Source: Dipteris shenzhenensis
Lineage: Eukaryota > Polypodiophyta > Polypodiopsida > Gleicheniales
Length of the DNA: 64,000 nucleotides
Strand: one strand, 5' to 3'
Assembly (NCBI GenBank): GCA_047967505.1
Contig: CM106539.1
The notes under the pieces are model-generated. The model worked only from the letters and a program-made list of their open reading frames with translations. It did no database searches and had not been told where the DNA came from. The position numbers were made by a program, and so were the translations under genes. Below are positions 34,689 to 47,330 of this stretch, piece by piece. Position 1 is the stretch's first letter. Each line of letters starts with the position of its first letter.

Positions 34689-34857
34689 TGTGGAGGTTAA
34701 AGGTCACTGTGCCTTTACCTCAGTTATGTACAATACTCAAACACATATATATTAAATGAAAAAGAAGATTAGGAAGTTCTGCACCCACCAAAACTTGTGT
34801 GGCTCTCTGTCTCTCTCTCTCCCTCTTCCGTTCTTGCTTCCATTGAGAGCACTCTCA
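34689..34857 (+). repeat. 5' LTR of the copia element
   Basis: 169 bp, TGTGGAGGTTAAAGG to GCACTCTCA. Short for a copia LTR. Its first about 105 bp match 42992-43096 with several substitutions and indels. Confidence 0.85.
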
Positions 34858-34859
34858 AC

Positions 34860-34872
34860 TAGTATCAGAGCC
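34860..34872 (+). promoter_or_regulatory. Primer binding site of the copia element
   Basis: TAGTATCAGAGCC differs at one base from the initiator-Met tRNA site TGGTATCAGAGC common in plant copia elements. Confidence 0.85.
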
Positions 34873-36310
34873 CGGGTGATCTAGCTGAGCGTGCGTGAAT
34901 GCTTGAAGCTCAACAGCTCTGTGGGAGGAAGGAGAAGCTCTGTGGGAAGCTTCGTGGGTGACTTTACTTGCATCCGAGTGTGTAGAGACCTTGGAGGAAC
35001 CTTTGGAAAAGTCACTTTGGTTTTGCGAAGTGGTTTTGAGAGCCTGTTAAGTGTTTTCAAAGAAAAAGTCATTTTTTTGAGCTTTTCCCTGTTCTGTTCG
35101 ATGACAGAGACTTTGTATTAACTTGTAGAGACAACAATTGCTTGCTTTTGGTGTCCACTTCACTTTAGGAGCTTGGAAACACCTTCATTCTTGAATCTGG
35201 GATCATTTCATTGGATTTTTGACTCACTGTGTCAGTTTCTGCGTTTTTCTGCCTGGGTGTTAGAACTCAAGTTTGGAGCAACCATTTGCAGATTTGTCAG
35301 TTCCAGTGGACTCAAGAGGACCTAAAACTTCTATGTTGCTCATCATTTGCACTCCGGTGGAGTTTACAAACAGCTCTGCTTCTAAAAACGTTTTTTAATC
35401 CGTGTGTTGGACCCAATGATTGAGACCACGGTTTCCAAAACCATCTGTCCCATTGCGTTTCGGACGCCCAAAAACCCCTACCTGTCAGTTCTTACGCGAT
35501 TCGGTGGAGGATTTTTAGAGTTATAGATCTCTGTGTATTCGATTTCGTCTCTCTGTTATGCATTTTTCATTCTAAGGTTTTGAAACCTTAGATTTATGCC
35601 ACATGGCAGTGGATAAGTGTTGACTCCCATTTCTCACTCATCGGTTGGGATTTTGGAGTTCCAACAAAAGAGAGATATTTGTAGATTTTCTTGCTGAGTC
35701 CGATTATGCAATGGCACCCATGTTTTGAGGCATCTCATGTTCTATTTTCAGTAGCGGTCATTACCGTGGCACTATGATTTCTTGAGCATACCTTATGCAG
35801 ATTACTCTGGTTGCAGTTTGAGCAGTGTGCGCTCATTCGTGGTGTGCATTGGGTTGCAGTGGATGATTTATAGGCCATTTGGATGCATTGCGGTCCTTAT
35901 TGGATGCACTTATAGGCCCAAATTGCCTTGTGGGATGCTATTTTTATGGACACTTTGCACATGGATGCTATTTTATGATGAGGGACAGCTTTGACACATT
36001 GCAGGTGATGCACTGATAGTGCTATGCTCTCTTGGATGAGATATTATTAATGCATATGCCAGTGGACGGTGTTTATGCTTGAGTCATTTGGCACTTATTG
36101 GCATTTTGGATTGCCATTGCAGTTGGCATTTTCTTTTGGGCCAGATTTGCTCATATGGATGCATAGTATATGCACATGAGTCAGATGCTTTGAGACATGA
36201 GTTTTGGTGATATTTCACTCTGTTGTGGCATACACATTTGGGTGCACCTGGTATTTGGTGTGATTCTCTCTTGTAGGCGCTAGCATTTGGGATTTTGCTT
36301 CATTTGCATC
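34873..36310 (+). other. Long untranslated leader of the copia element
   Basis: About 1.4 kb between primer site and gag ATG with only short frames. Rich in TTTGCAC, GGATGCA and CATTTGG words. It would carry packaging and translation signals; none can be identified specifically. Confidence 0.55.
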
Positions 36311-38447
36311 ATGGCATCCTCTTCCATGTCTGAAAAGGAGTTTTTTAGCATTAAAAAGTTTGATGGGACAAACTTTTCTTTGTGGAAAGAACAAATAAGG
36401 GATGTGCTTATTCAAAAGAAGCAGATTAAACCCTTGGCAGGGATTGAAGCTAAGCCTGCAAATATGTCTGAGGATGATTGAAATAAGTTGGATGCATTAG
36501 CAAAATCTACTTTTAGACTTCATCTTGCAGAGTTTGTTTATTTCACAGTAGTAAATGAGCAGACTATGGAAGATTTGTGGAAGAAACTGTGTGCCACTTA
36601 TGAGAAGGAAACTGCCTCTAATAAAGTTTACCTCATGAAGAGGTTGTTTGAGCTACAGATGAAGGAAGGGGTCTCCATTGCTTCTCACTTGAATGAATTC
36701 AAAATTATTTTCAGCCAGCTTCACGCTTAGAAGATGAATTTTGATGCGGAGACTAAGGCAATATTTCTCTTATGTTCATTGCCATCCTCATGGGATACCT
36801 TCCGTACAGCTGTCAGTAACTCTGCACCTGGTGGAGTACTGAAATTTGATGATGTTGTGGGTAGCTTGTTGGCCGAGGAGATTAGACGGAAGTCTATGGA
36901 TGGCAACAAGCAGGATGCAGCCTTAAATGTGCAAAGGGGCAGATCACAGTTTAGGGGGAAGTCCCAAGAAAGAGGGACGTTTCGTAGCAAATCCAGGGCA
37001 GGGAACATTGAGTGTTACCACTGTGGCAAGAAGGGCCATATGAAAAAGGATTGCTACAAGCTGAAAAGAGAGCAAAAGGATAAGAAAAAAAATGCAAATT
37101 GGGGTGCAAATCAAAAGGAACAGAGTCCAAGGGAGGACAAAGGAAAAGTGAAGATCGAGGAGATCAATGCAGTCACACATGATAGTGACAATGACGTTCT
37201 CTTCATGTCTAGTTTATCTGCAGAGTTGCTTACCACTCCAGATGATGCATATTCCTAGGATTGGATTTTGGATTCTGGTGCTTCATTCCATGTTACTCCC
37301 CATAGGGAATGATTCTCCACTTATGACAGTGGAAAGACAGGTTGTGTGCATCTTGGAAATGACTATGCATGTGACATAGTGGGAGTAGGTGACATAAAGT
37401 TTTCTTTTGCAAATGGGTCTGCATTTATTTTGAAACATGTGAGACATGTGCCTAAGTTAACCAAGAGTCTTATTTCAGTGGGTCAGCTAGATGATGCTTG
37501 TTGTCACACCACTTTTGGCTTTCAGAGTTGGAAAATTCAGAAGGGCTCTATGCTTTTGGCCAGGGGTGCCAAGTGTGGGACTTTGTATCCCTTACATGTA
37601 TCAGGGGTATTTGATCATGTTGTTGCAATAACCGAGCAGCCAAGCACGTCTTTGTGGCATTGCAGGTTGGGGCACATGAGCCAGAATGGAATAAAACTCT
37701 TATGCTGTTTGGGTTATGTACCGCATTTGAGTTTCTCTGATTTTGAATTTTGTGAGCACTGTCTCTATGGGAAGCAGACTAAATCAGCCCATAAAAGAAG
37801 GGGAAAGAAAAGAGTTTGAAAAGCTTGATTTGGTGCATTCAGATGTATGTGGTCCCATGCCTACACGGTCATTAGGCGGGGCTGAATACTATGTGACATT
37901 CATTGATGATGCAACTAGGAAAGTGTGGGCTTATGCTATAGCTCGGAAGAGTGATGTGTTCCAAGTATTCTAGAAATGGCTGGCCTTGGTTGAGAATCAG
38001 TCAGGTAGAATGCTTAAATGCCTACGGACTGACAATGGTGGAGAGTATCTCTCTCATGACTTTCAACATTTCTATGATACACGTGGGATTAAGAGGGAGC
38101 TCACATCCCCTTGTACTCCAGAGCAAAATCCAGTTGCAGAAAAGATGAACCATACCATTCAAGAAAGGTTGCAATAAATGCTTTCCAATGCAAGTCTTTC
38201 TGGTGGTTTTTGGCCTGAGGCAATGAAGACTACAGTGCATGTGATCAATAGATCACCTAGTAAGAGTTTGGATGGTGGTATTCGTGAAGAGGCATGGAGT
38301 GGCAAGAAGCCATCTTACTCTCATTTGCGTATATTTGGGTGTGAGGCATATGCACATGTGCCAAAAGAGCTTCGAAAGAAGCTAGATCCTAAGTCTAGGA
38401 AATGCATTTTTCTGGGTTATCGTGAAAGTGGAGAGATGGGCTATCGT
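36311..38447 (+). pseudogene. copia gag, protease and integrase, with premature stops
   Basis: Starts at the ATG in ATCATGGCATCC. Gag has a UBN2-like region (FDGTNFSLWKEQ) and one standard zinc knuckle CYHCGKKGHMKKDC (about 37014-37055). Protease: WILDSGASFHVTP (about 37262). GAG-pre-integrase: LWHCRLGHMSQNG (about 37650). Integrase: CEHCLYGKQ, HSDVCGPM, TDNGGEY and PVAEKMN, with catalytic Asp, Asp and Glu visible (37750-38145), then FGCEAYAHVP and KCIFLGYRESGEMGYR. Stops occur near 36478, 36728, 37256, 37306, 37971 and 38175, and a frameshift near 37800. Coding is cut at 38447 by the nested insertion, after the Arg of the GYRLWDP block. Confidence 0.9.
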
Positions 38448-41002
38448 TGGATGGACAAAAGCAGTAGAGCCCAATCCGCCTTCACAGCCACCCTCATCCA
38501 CGTTTAAAACACTCGAACAACGCATTCACAAGGCAAAAGGCATTCATAATACATTATTGCTCTTTACATATCTTCTGATACAACTCACACTCTGGCCACA
38601 CTTTTTCCAAAAGCCAGACAACATCAAACAAAACCACTGGATTATACAGCTCAAGGCAAGCTCCTACTGATTGAGATCAAGCTCAAGAACATACAAAAGA
38701 ACCACAACTTAGGATGCATAGAAGATTGATGATTTTCAGATCTGTTCAACTATCATTTGAAGTCCCCTCTTCATGACTACCAATCATCCAAACAACCATG
38801 TATGATCACAAAACACACAGCCCTCACTGATAGCCTCATATTATGCCTGGCTCTGCTTGCATCCTATGCAGTTGACAACCAGCTAGCTCATAACTTGCTG
38901 CCTGCAGCACCTCTGGTTCAAGATCATGATCTATATTACCACCTTCTGCTTAGTCTTTTCTCATAGCTACTCCTTCAGCATTTAAGAGCTCACGGCCTCT
39001 TCCCAAGAGTCACCCCTGTCCATCTCTATCTTCATACTTTAGTAGCTACCCCGCATGCCCATCTGCAATGAGCGACTAATTACATTGAATCTTGAATCTC
39101 ATCCATAGTGTCTTCTCTCATCAGCCTGCTGCGCACGCTTTCTTCCATCCAAGGCATCCCATCTCCCACAATAGAGAAATCACGCTCCTATTCAATGACT
39201 CTTGACTAGCAACAGCACCTCTCCATTAAAAACAAACAACCCGTACTCATCGCATAAGCCAAGGCTCGTTGGCTTAGGCTCCCAATGAGGATAGCAGCTC
39301 AAGACTTAGAATACGATCACGATAGCGCTACAGTGCGTCACCTTCCCTGTTGCCCAAGGTCTAGCTTCCCTAGCTCACAACACAGTGGCAAAAACTTCCA
39401 AGCCTTGTGACTTCCGGTTGCAGGCTTACACAATCTACTCTCTATGCTCCACGACCTCTACAATTGTGTAATCCTCCTCTGTAGTAGCGCCTTAATTTGG
39501 TTATCTTCCACTCGATTAACTCCTCACCTCTTCTAGCTGATTGCAGCTTCTCTTGCACTCGAAGGTTGGATCTCTCGATGCCAGGGTCTTCTAATCTCAA
39601 AGCAGTTGTACGTCATCTCTGGTCCTTCCATGCATGGTGACCCGACACTACGACTTCTCTAGCTCACGGACAACCTATGCCACCTTCAAGGGACCTGAGT
39701 TCACCAGCTACCCTCTTGCTGATCACACACAACTCACGGACTCCAGGCCTGCATAGGAGTGGTACACCCAGCCAAGTCCCTAAGCTCTTCGCAGTCTTGG
39801 CTACCTCTTCCAACTTCTTCCACCTGCAAACGACTTCTTGGCCTCTCCATTTCCATGGTCCCACGACTCGTACATTGGCCACCTTTTCACGCTACGAGCC
39901 TCCCTTCAGAACCATGCAACGTGATAGCGTCGCCATAGCTGCTCTCTTCCTTGCTCCCTTACTCACGTAACCTCTGTCATCTTCTGCACTATGAGCCCAT
40001 GATTCTTTAATATCTAGCTCACTCTTGCAGCCACCTTCAACCCAGAATCCCTCGCGGACTCCTCACCAACTCCAGTTCCTCGACTCCTTGCTTCTCAGCG
40101 CTTAGTCTCTCTTTACTTCTGCGCCATCCTTTCCCCTAAGTTCTGGGCTTCCTACATCAGCTGCAGCGACCTGCGCTCTACTCTTCAAGCTCTTCTCCAA
40201 TTGTTCTCTCATGTAAAGATATTAGCTCTGCTGATCACCAAGCACCTACGATGTCATAGTCCTCCAGGACTTCACGTAAATAGTCATCGCAACACCCATC
40301 CTCCTGCAACGCTCATCTTTTGTGACCCGCTAGCTTCAGAAGCTCTCCCCTTCAATAGAACTGCCCTTCTTGTCGCTCCTTCATCCAGCAGAGCTTTTTC
40401 TTCACGTGAAGCTTCTAAACCGAATCCCCCTCAGTCCAGGATCCCTGTGCCACCTTGATAGTTTCTGTCTTCACGTCCCACCAGCTCACAACTAGAGGCT
40501 TCCTTTCCTATTGCGTAGCCACGTGCATGCTTATCCAGCCACCTTAACCAAAGTATCAGAGTCCTTCCCAAATCCACATAAACTGTCACATAAAATCATA
40601 GCCCCCCAACTCAAATGTGCACATTTGGACCTTTTCCTCCATATTTTTACTATTATTTTCACACATGCATAGCTCGCATGTGAATACAAATGGACACACC
40701 AAAAGCCCTCTCACAGGAATACGGAAAGACACGATTTCCGAGACATTTCATGCAGACATGACACTCCCACCCAGACCACACACATTGGATACCAAAACCT
40801 CCGGAAAGCTCGGTGCTCCCATACTCACATCTCATCATTTCCCAGATGTTCCTGTAGAAGCCTCTACCATCTGTACATCAGTGTAGAGTCCTTTTAGGAG
40901 AGCCTAGAGCTCAATACCACCACCAACTAGCTATATACATAGCTATGCACCTACACTGCAACATGCAATAAGTAAAAAACATATTTACATTTTTGTCCAC
41001 AC
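38448..41002. mobile_element. 2.55-kb non-coding insertion inside copia integrase, with 5-bp target duplication
   Basis: Copia coding breaks after GYR and resumes at 41007 with LxDPEAKKIIRS, the normal continuation. ATCGT lies on both sides (38443-38447 and 41003-41007). The insert begins TGGATGGACAAAAG and ends TTTTTGTCCACAC, so TGGACAAAA is inverted at both ends (38452 and 40991-40999). It has no reading frame of note and is C-rich on the plus strand. TG..CA-like ends and a 5-bp duplication fit a solo LTR or a non-autonomous LTR element; a TIR element is the alternative. Confidence 0.75.
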
Positions 41003-42938
41003 ATCGTCTCTAGGATCCAGAAGCAAAAAAGATCATACGCAGTCATGATGTAGTCTTCAATGAAAAGAAGATGCATAAGACACCCATGAGGGATGTGAAA
41101 ATGAGGAGAATCACTTTCCAGGATGTGAATCCACGTGCATATGTTGATAGACAGCAAGTTGTCCATGCACCAAATGTGCAAGAAATGGTACCACCAAGTA
41201 CTCCCACAGGTATACAATCAAGGGTAGATGATGGATCATCTATTGGTGGAAATGATGAGCCAAATGTGGCTGATATGCAGGTGGGATAGCAAGCTGAAAT
41301 GCTCTTGAGAAAATCATCTAGAGTGTCTAGACCGCCTAATAGGTTTGTTCCAGGAGTAGACTATGTGATGCTTACTGATTGCGGGGAGCCTTCTTGCTAC
41401 AGAGAGGCTATGATGCACGAGGATCAACGCAAGCGGGAGTATGCTATGCAATCTGAGATGAGTTCACTTATGAAGAATAAGACTTGGGACTTGGTTTCTT
41501 TGCCACATGGAAAGAAAGCATTGCCATGTCAATGGGTCTACAAAATGAAGGTCACAGGTGATGATGTGCCTAGGTACAAGGCCCGTTTGGTCGCTAAAGG
41601 GTTCAAGCAAGAGAAGGGTGTGGACTTTGATGAGATATTCTCTCCGCTTGTGAAGATGACCACACTTAGATGCATGCTTGGACTAGTGGCATCAGAGGAT
41701 ATGGAACTTATGCAGATGGATATCAAGACAGCTTTCTTGCAATGGGATTTGCATGAGGAAATTTACATGGTGCATCCAGAAGGCTTTGAAGAAAAGGGCA
41801 AAGAGCATTTAGTTTGCAAGCTGAAGAAGAGTCTCTATGGTCTTAAGCAAGCGCCTAGAGAATGGTATCAGAAGTTTGATGCTTTCATTCGGCCCCAGGG
41901 TTTTAGAAGGAGTGAAATTGATCACCGCCTCTACACTAAAAGGGCTAAGGATAATAGCCTGATAATCTTGGCACTATATGTGGATGGTATGCTATTGGCT
42001 AGCAAGAATACTTATGAGCTAGATGCATTAAAGGCCAAGTTGCATGAGGCCTTTGATATGAAGGATTTGGGACTTACAGGTCATATTCTTGGTATGCGCA
42101 TCACGCGTGATTGGAGTAGGAAACTCCTTTGGCTTTCACAGAAGGAGTATGTTACAAAAGTATTGCAGCGTTTCAATATGGAGGGGGGGAAGGCAGTGAG
42201 TACTCCATTGCCTCCATATGTGAAACTGAGTCATACAAATAGTCCCAAATCAGATGAGGAGAGGGCCATGATGGCCAAGGTTCCTTATGCATCAGCGGTT
42301 GGGAGTCTTATGTATGCTATGATAGCTACTAGATCAGACATTGCATTTGCAGTGTGGGAGTTGTTAGCCGGTATATGGCTAATCTAGGAAAGAGGCATTG
42401 GGAGGCAGTTAAGTGCATCATGAGGTACATGAAGGGTACCAAGGAGATGTGCATTTGCTTTGGTAGAGGAGACATGCATGTACTTGGGTACACAGATTCA
42501 GACTATGGAGGGCATGTGGATAGTAGGAGATCCACTTCTGGTTATGTGTTCACCTTTGCAGGTGGTGCAGTGTCGTGGATGTCTCGTGCACAGAAGTGCA
42601 CTGCTTTGTCTACCATAGAGGCTGAGTATGTTGCAGCCACAGAGGGTTACAAGGAGGCTATATGGCTTGATCAGCTAGTGGGAGATTTGGGGATTCATAC
42701 AGGTGTACCGACACTGCATAGTGATTCCATGAGTGCTATTCAGTTAGCACGGAATCCGGTCTTTCATGCAAAGACCAAACACATTGAGGTCAGGTACCAT
42801 TTCATCAGGGAGGTACTTGAGGACAAGTGCATAGAGCTTGTCAAGGTTCATAGAGATGATAACCCTGTAGATATGCTGACGAAGAGTCTACCTAGTCAGC
42901 GGTTTGAGTATTGTCGTGTATTGATGGGCATTGGATAG
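41003..42938 (+). pseudogene. copia integrase end, reverse transcriptase and RNase H
   Basis: Resumes at the old insertion site and, after stops at 41011 and 41287, stays open for 362 codons. RT blocks: WVYKMKVTGDD, RLVAKGFKQEKGVDFDE, MQMDIKTAFLQWDLHEE, KSLYGLKQAPREW and LALYVDGMLLAS. The YVDD box reads YVDG, so the second catalytic Asp is lost. A frameshift near 42350 leads into RNase H: LGYTDSDYGGHVDSRRSTSG, STIEAEYVA, THSD-type HSDSMSA, and the VDMLTKSLP tail. The protein would copy element RNA to DNA. Confidence 0.92.
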
Positions 42939-42980
42939 TATGCTCACTGGTTATTCTCCCTTAAGGGCACATTGTCCTTT

Positions 42981-42991
42981 AAGTGGGAGGT
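42981..42991 (+). promoter_or_regulatory. Polypurine tract of the copia element
   Basis: AAGTGGGAGGT directly before the TG of the 3' LTR, 43 bp after the RNase H stop codon. Confidence 0.8.
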
Positions 42992-43096
42992 TGTGGGGGT
43001 TAAAGGTCACTGTGCCTTTACCCCGGTTATGTACAATACTCAAACACATATATAAATGAATGAAAAAGAACTTGGAGTAAGCAGTTCATGCACCCT
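42992..43096 (+). repeat. 3' LTR of the copia element, truncated
   Basis: TGTGGGGGTTAAAGG to about GCAGTTCATGCACCC. The match to the 5' LTR stops there; about 65 bp are missing. Confidence 0.8.
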
Positions 43097-43460
43097 TAAT
43101 CATTGAAGATAAGCTTGAGTGAGAACAAGAAGTTGAAATTCTTTTTACCTTGGTCAATCTTGCCCAAAATCGCTCCCTTGCGAGAATCTCATTTAGACCA
43201 TGGACATCCTATTGAAAGGGGAACCCGAAGTCATTCAAATGTTTCGTCACCCACCTCAATTGCTTGCAACAACCAAATTGAAGCTTTCATAGCTTTTAGC
43301 ATGACTAGGTCGAGGCCTCTTCTCTTTGGGTAACAAAACCCTCTTATGTTTCAAGTCAGGTCTTTTGCCACCATTTTTTTATTGTAGTTTGAATCTTCTA
43401 GAATAAATTCATTCTTGATGCCATAGATAAAATATAAAAAAGGGGGGATAGGCACAGACA
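43097..43460. other. Non-coding stretch after the copia element
   Basis: No gene seen, and no continuation of the chromovirus LTR, so the far side of the copia insertion was lost or rearranged. Confidence 0.55.
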
Positions 43461-43592
43461 CATGCACTATGAGAGAGCCAAAAGGTTCTTTGTTTTATGA
43501 GAATGAGCACAAAAATTAACATATACCATGCACTATGAGAGAGCCAAAAGGTTCTTTGTTTTATGAGAATGAGCACAAAAATTAACATATAC
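43461..43592. repeat. Perfect-looking tandem pair of 66-bp units
   Basis: CATGCACTATGAGAGAGCCA starts at 43461 and 43527; the two copies are nearly identical, so the duplication is recent. Confidence 0.95.
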
Positions 43593-43699
43593 ATTGATAA
43601 CAATGTACACTGCAAAATAATAAAATACACATAAATAGATATATATAGTATGAGATAAATGCAATTGAATCTAGTTCTTTCATTTTTAAATTCCCTACC

Positions 43700-43724
43700 T
43701 TCTTCTCCTCCTTCTTCTTCTTCT

Positions 43725-43787
<63 letters not shown>

Positions 43788-43788
43788 T
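43700..43788. repeat. Compound TTC, CT and CA microsatellite
   Basis: TTC-rich stretch, then a CT run of about 35 bp, then a CA run of about 24 bp. Frames across it are low-complexity. Confidence 0.95.
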
Positions 43789-45448
43789 CCTCCCCTTGGG
43801 ACCCCTATGTGATGTAATGGCACTTGACATCACACAAGCTCATAATGAATAAGTATATTGTATTGAACTAGCTAGAGATCTTATGGAGATATGGACGCAG
43901 ATATTCTGAGCAAAGATGGTGGAAAGGACAAAGATATGCACTAAATGGGAGGAAAAAGGGCCACCTGTCCGCCTTGAGGGCCTCCATCTCCTTCCTTCTC
44001 GCCTCTCATACCCTCTATAACCTGTACACTTACCCCCAGCAACTGCTATACCGCCCGACCACCATGGGGGCGAGCCTCCCCTATTATGGCGGGCAGTTTG
44101 AGGTCACTTATCTCTGCTCAACTAGGCCAGACAGCTGAGTGCAAGGACTCGTGCAGAACAGCCTTCCGACCTCTGCTCACCCTGATGCATTCCCTTCTCA
44201 CTTCCTAGCTTGGATACTACACCCCAAGTGCCCGAGCCCAGTTTATCTCTCCGTGTGAGCACGTAGTGGGACGAATGCAGGGACTCGTCGACTGGACTAC
44301 AGCAGCAAAGATGCGGAGAAGATGAAGGAGACTCCATCAATCTTCCTCTCGTTCGAATGGACCCGAACCAGGTATTCAAGCTGTGTATCCAGATGATGGA
44401 CTTCATTTGGCTCTATTATTACCGACTAGCTTGAGAGATTGAAGCAACTCGTTGGCTAACGAAACTACGAAGCATGAATCCAAGGTTCTTGGCCGTCAGA
44501 GAATCCAAGGTTATTGGCCCAAGAAATACGAGGAGATAGTCAATTGGGTCGGGCGATATACAACGCATCCATGAGCTAAACTCCATTTCAAAAACGGACG
44601 ATATATCGTATATATGGCTTTCAATACTACGTCCATAGATCTTTTAAACTGTAAGTTGTTGTTGTCTGCTAATTGCTCCATAAAGATACACGTCCACAGA
44701 CTGTAACCTCTGTGAACTCGGTTTGTATAGACTCTGTGAAGGCACACGAAAATTTCGACCGATACTAGTATTTCTCACAATCGTTGAGAGAGTTCGGTTC
44801 ATTTTGAGTGGGATTACTGATGAGGCTCCTCGTGAGCACTGGTATGGCCATGCAGTTTGGGCTGGTTGAAGCCTGCACTCTATAGCTACAGTAACCCTTC
44901 GGAAAGGACGCTGCTCTGGAACAACAGCAAGGCAAGGAGGGATTTTGTCCTTATCTTTTGTGCATGTCTACATTTTTACGTCCATGGTTTAAAGTACTAG
45001 GATTATTTTCGTTCTGCATTTGTACTGGGATTATTTTCGTTAACATGGGAAAGCCACACAAACTCTGTATTACATTACAAGGCTTTTCGTAATCTATACG
45101 CATTGGCCATTGTATGTTTGCTTATATTACCTTTTACATTTAGCCTCTTTGCAAAGCTAGTGACCCCAGCGGATAGCTTTGCCATGGCAACTGCTAGTTG
45201 AGCAGCTCATAACTGATCTAAGTGGATTAGCTTTAAACGGCCACACAATCATGATGGCTCTCCTACGGCTCAAGCTTTCTATGTCTCTCCTACGGCTTAG
45301 AGCTCTCTGCTTGAGCTCTTACATCAATAGAATCCAACCTTCTGTTAGGTCCATGCTCGGAGATCTTTCTACATGAAGCCGTGTCCACGACTTTCTGTCA
45401 GGTTCATGCTAAACTGGAAATTGAAAAGCCTTGTCACGTTGCGCACCA
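43789..45448. other. Non-coding stretch, unrecognised
   Basis: A moderately GC-rich segment at 43960-44420 has no recognised motif, and the rest is AT-rich. A promoter or exon of an unrecognised gene cannot be excluded. No RNA gene seen. Confidence 0.45.
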
Positions 45449-45548
45449 GGTGTTAGTTGCTTCATGGTTTTGGACCAGCATGGCTGTTACCTCATCCCGG
45501 TGTTAGTTGCTTCGTGGTTTTAGACCAGCATGGCCGTTACCTTTTCTC
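45449..45548. repeat. Tandem pair of 50-bp units
   Basis: GGTGTTAGTTGCTTCRTGGT starts at 45449 and 45499. Confidence 0.85.
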
Positions 45549-45650
45549 TACAACTCATATTAAACAAGTTGCGATAGCTTGTCCATTTCCTTACTTCCAC
45601 GTGCTACACTGCATCTGGATTGTCGCTACAAAAGGAAAGACTACAATCTG

Positions 45651-46370
45651 CCCTTTCCTTGATCTTCCCCATTGTGATATTAAATGCCGTTGCACTTTGG
45701 TGAAGGTTTTGGGCATACTAGAGACTTGCACTTTACCTTACTGGTGGATCTGCTCAAACTGAGGACTATGGGCAATTTGTGTGAAAGGAGTTCAAGCACT
45801 ACAACTTTTATCAGTTTACCTTACTCGATCTGCTCAAACTAAGGACTATGAGCAGTTTGAGCATGGATTGTCATCTGGTTTGAGCATGCAAATAGATGGT
45901 GTACTCATATGCTCATGATTTGAATACCCCCTACCCACAACTAGTGCATGTAATTCACGTACACAAGCTTGGACAGAGGCTTACCCTTTCCTTGATCTTC
46001 CCCATTGTGATATTAAATGCCGTTGCACTTTGGTGAAGGTTTTGGGCATACTAGAGACTTGCACTTTACCTTACTGGTGGATCTGCTCAAACTGAGGACT
46101 ATGGGCAATTTGTGTGAAAGGAGTTCAAGCACTACAACTTTTATCAGTTTACCTTACTCTGCTCAAACTAAGGACTATGGGCAGTTTGTATGATTGGACT
46201 TATTCTAGTCTTACAAAGGTATATATAAGGACTATGGGCAGTTTGAGCATGGATTGTCATTTGGTTTAAGCATGCAAATAGATGGTGTACTCATATGCTC
46301 ATGATTTGAATACCCCCTACCTATAACTGGTGCATGTAATTCACGTACACAAGCTTGGACAGACGCTTAT
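45651..46370. repeat. Tandem pair of about 333-387-bp units
   Basis: CCCTTTCCTTGATCTTCCCC starts at 45651 and 45984. Copy 2 has an extra 50-60 bp around TATATAAGGACTATGGGC. Both contain the GAGGACTATGGGCAATTTG and AGCATGCAAATAGATGG words. Non-coding. Confidence 0.9.
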
Positions 46371-46566
46371 CATTGCATTGTTGAATGATATGCTTTAAGC
46401 GTGCTTTATTTCTACATTGTCATGCCTAGTAGTGTGCTAGAACTGCTATATACTTATAGTAGTGTAGCTTTATACTTTATGTGGCATGGCTCTTAGGATG
46501 ATTACTGAACTGTTATGGCATGGAGTTACACTTAGGAGGATTTTGAGCTCCTGATCCTTCTGGCAA

Positions 46567-47330
46567 GAGGATATTTGAAGGCAGAATTGGAATAGTGCAA
46601 GTTTATCCACCTGAAATGATGCAAGTATATCCGGCTGTCCAACATAGGCTAATTGCAATGATTTATTGGCTGTAATTACAGCAGCTTTTAGTTGTTTTGA
46701 GAAGGGTACAACTTTTTCTACAAATGTTTGATTGATTTGCTTCTAAAAGGAAAATTTTAGCTTGTCTAAGGATCTGCAACATCTCAGTTCAAGTCAGCAT
46801 GCGATTCCTTATGTATCGGAAGATAGGCAGCTTGCAGTATGACTGTCCATAAGTTTCCGTCACTACTTGAGAAGGGAGTCCTTCGGAAAACTGACCACCA
46901 TTTGCTTATTTTTGGGTCCTTCTATGCTCTTCCTAATACTTTGGGTTCTAATCATCTTTGCACGAGGATATTTAAAGGCAGAATTGGAATAGTGCAAGTA
47001 TATGTGGCTGAAATAGTTCAAGTATATCCGGCTGTCCAACACAGGTTAATTGCAATGATTTATTGGTTGTAATTTCAGCAACTTTTAGTTGTTTTGAGAA
47101 GGGTATAACTTTTTCTACAAATGTCTGATTGATTTGCTTCCAAAAGGAAAATTTTAGCTTGTCCAAAGATCTGCAACTTCTTAGTTCAGGTCAGAATGCG
47201 AAACCTTATGTATCGGAAGATATGCAGCTTGCAATATGGCTGTCCACAAGTTTCCGTCACTACTTGAGAAAGGAGTCCTAAAGGCTGATTACCATTTGCT
47301 TTATTTTGGGTCTTTCTATACTCTGCCCTT
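46567..47330. repeat. Tandem pair of 397-bp units
   Basis: GAGGATATTTRAAGGCAGAA starts at 46567 and 46964; the copies stay alike to about 47330. Immediately follows the previous tandem pair. Non-coding. Confidence 0.9.

Larger units (their letters stand above)
34689..43096 (+). mobile_element. Ty1/copia retrotransposon, decayed, with a nested insertion
   Basis: 5' LTR 34689-34857, primer site, 1.4-kb leader, gag and pol (36311-42938, interrupted at 38448-41002), polypurine tract and a truncated 3' LTR (42992-43096). Domain order gag-protease-integrase-RT-RNase H is that of Ty1/copia. Multiple stops, a frameshift and an RT active-site change make it inactive. Confidence 0.9.

Noticed and set aside
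44122-44406. 94-codon minus frame in the GC-richer segment
   Set aside because: No recognisable motif or repeat copy, and frames in all directions are equally long there.
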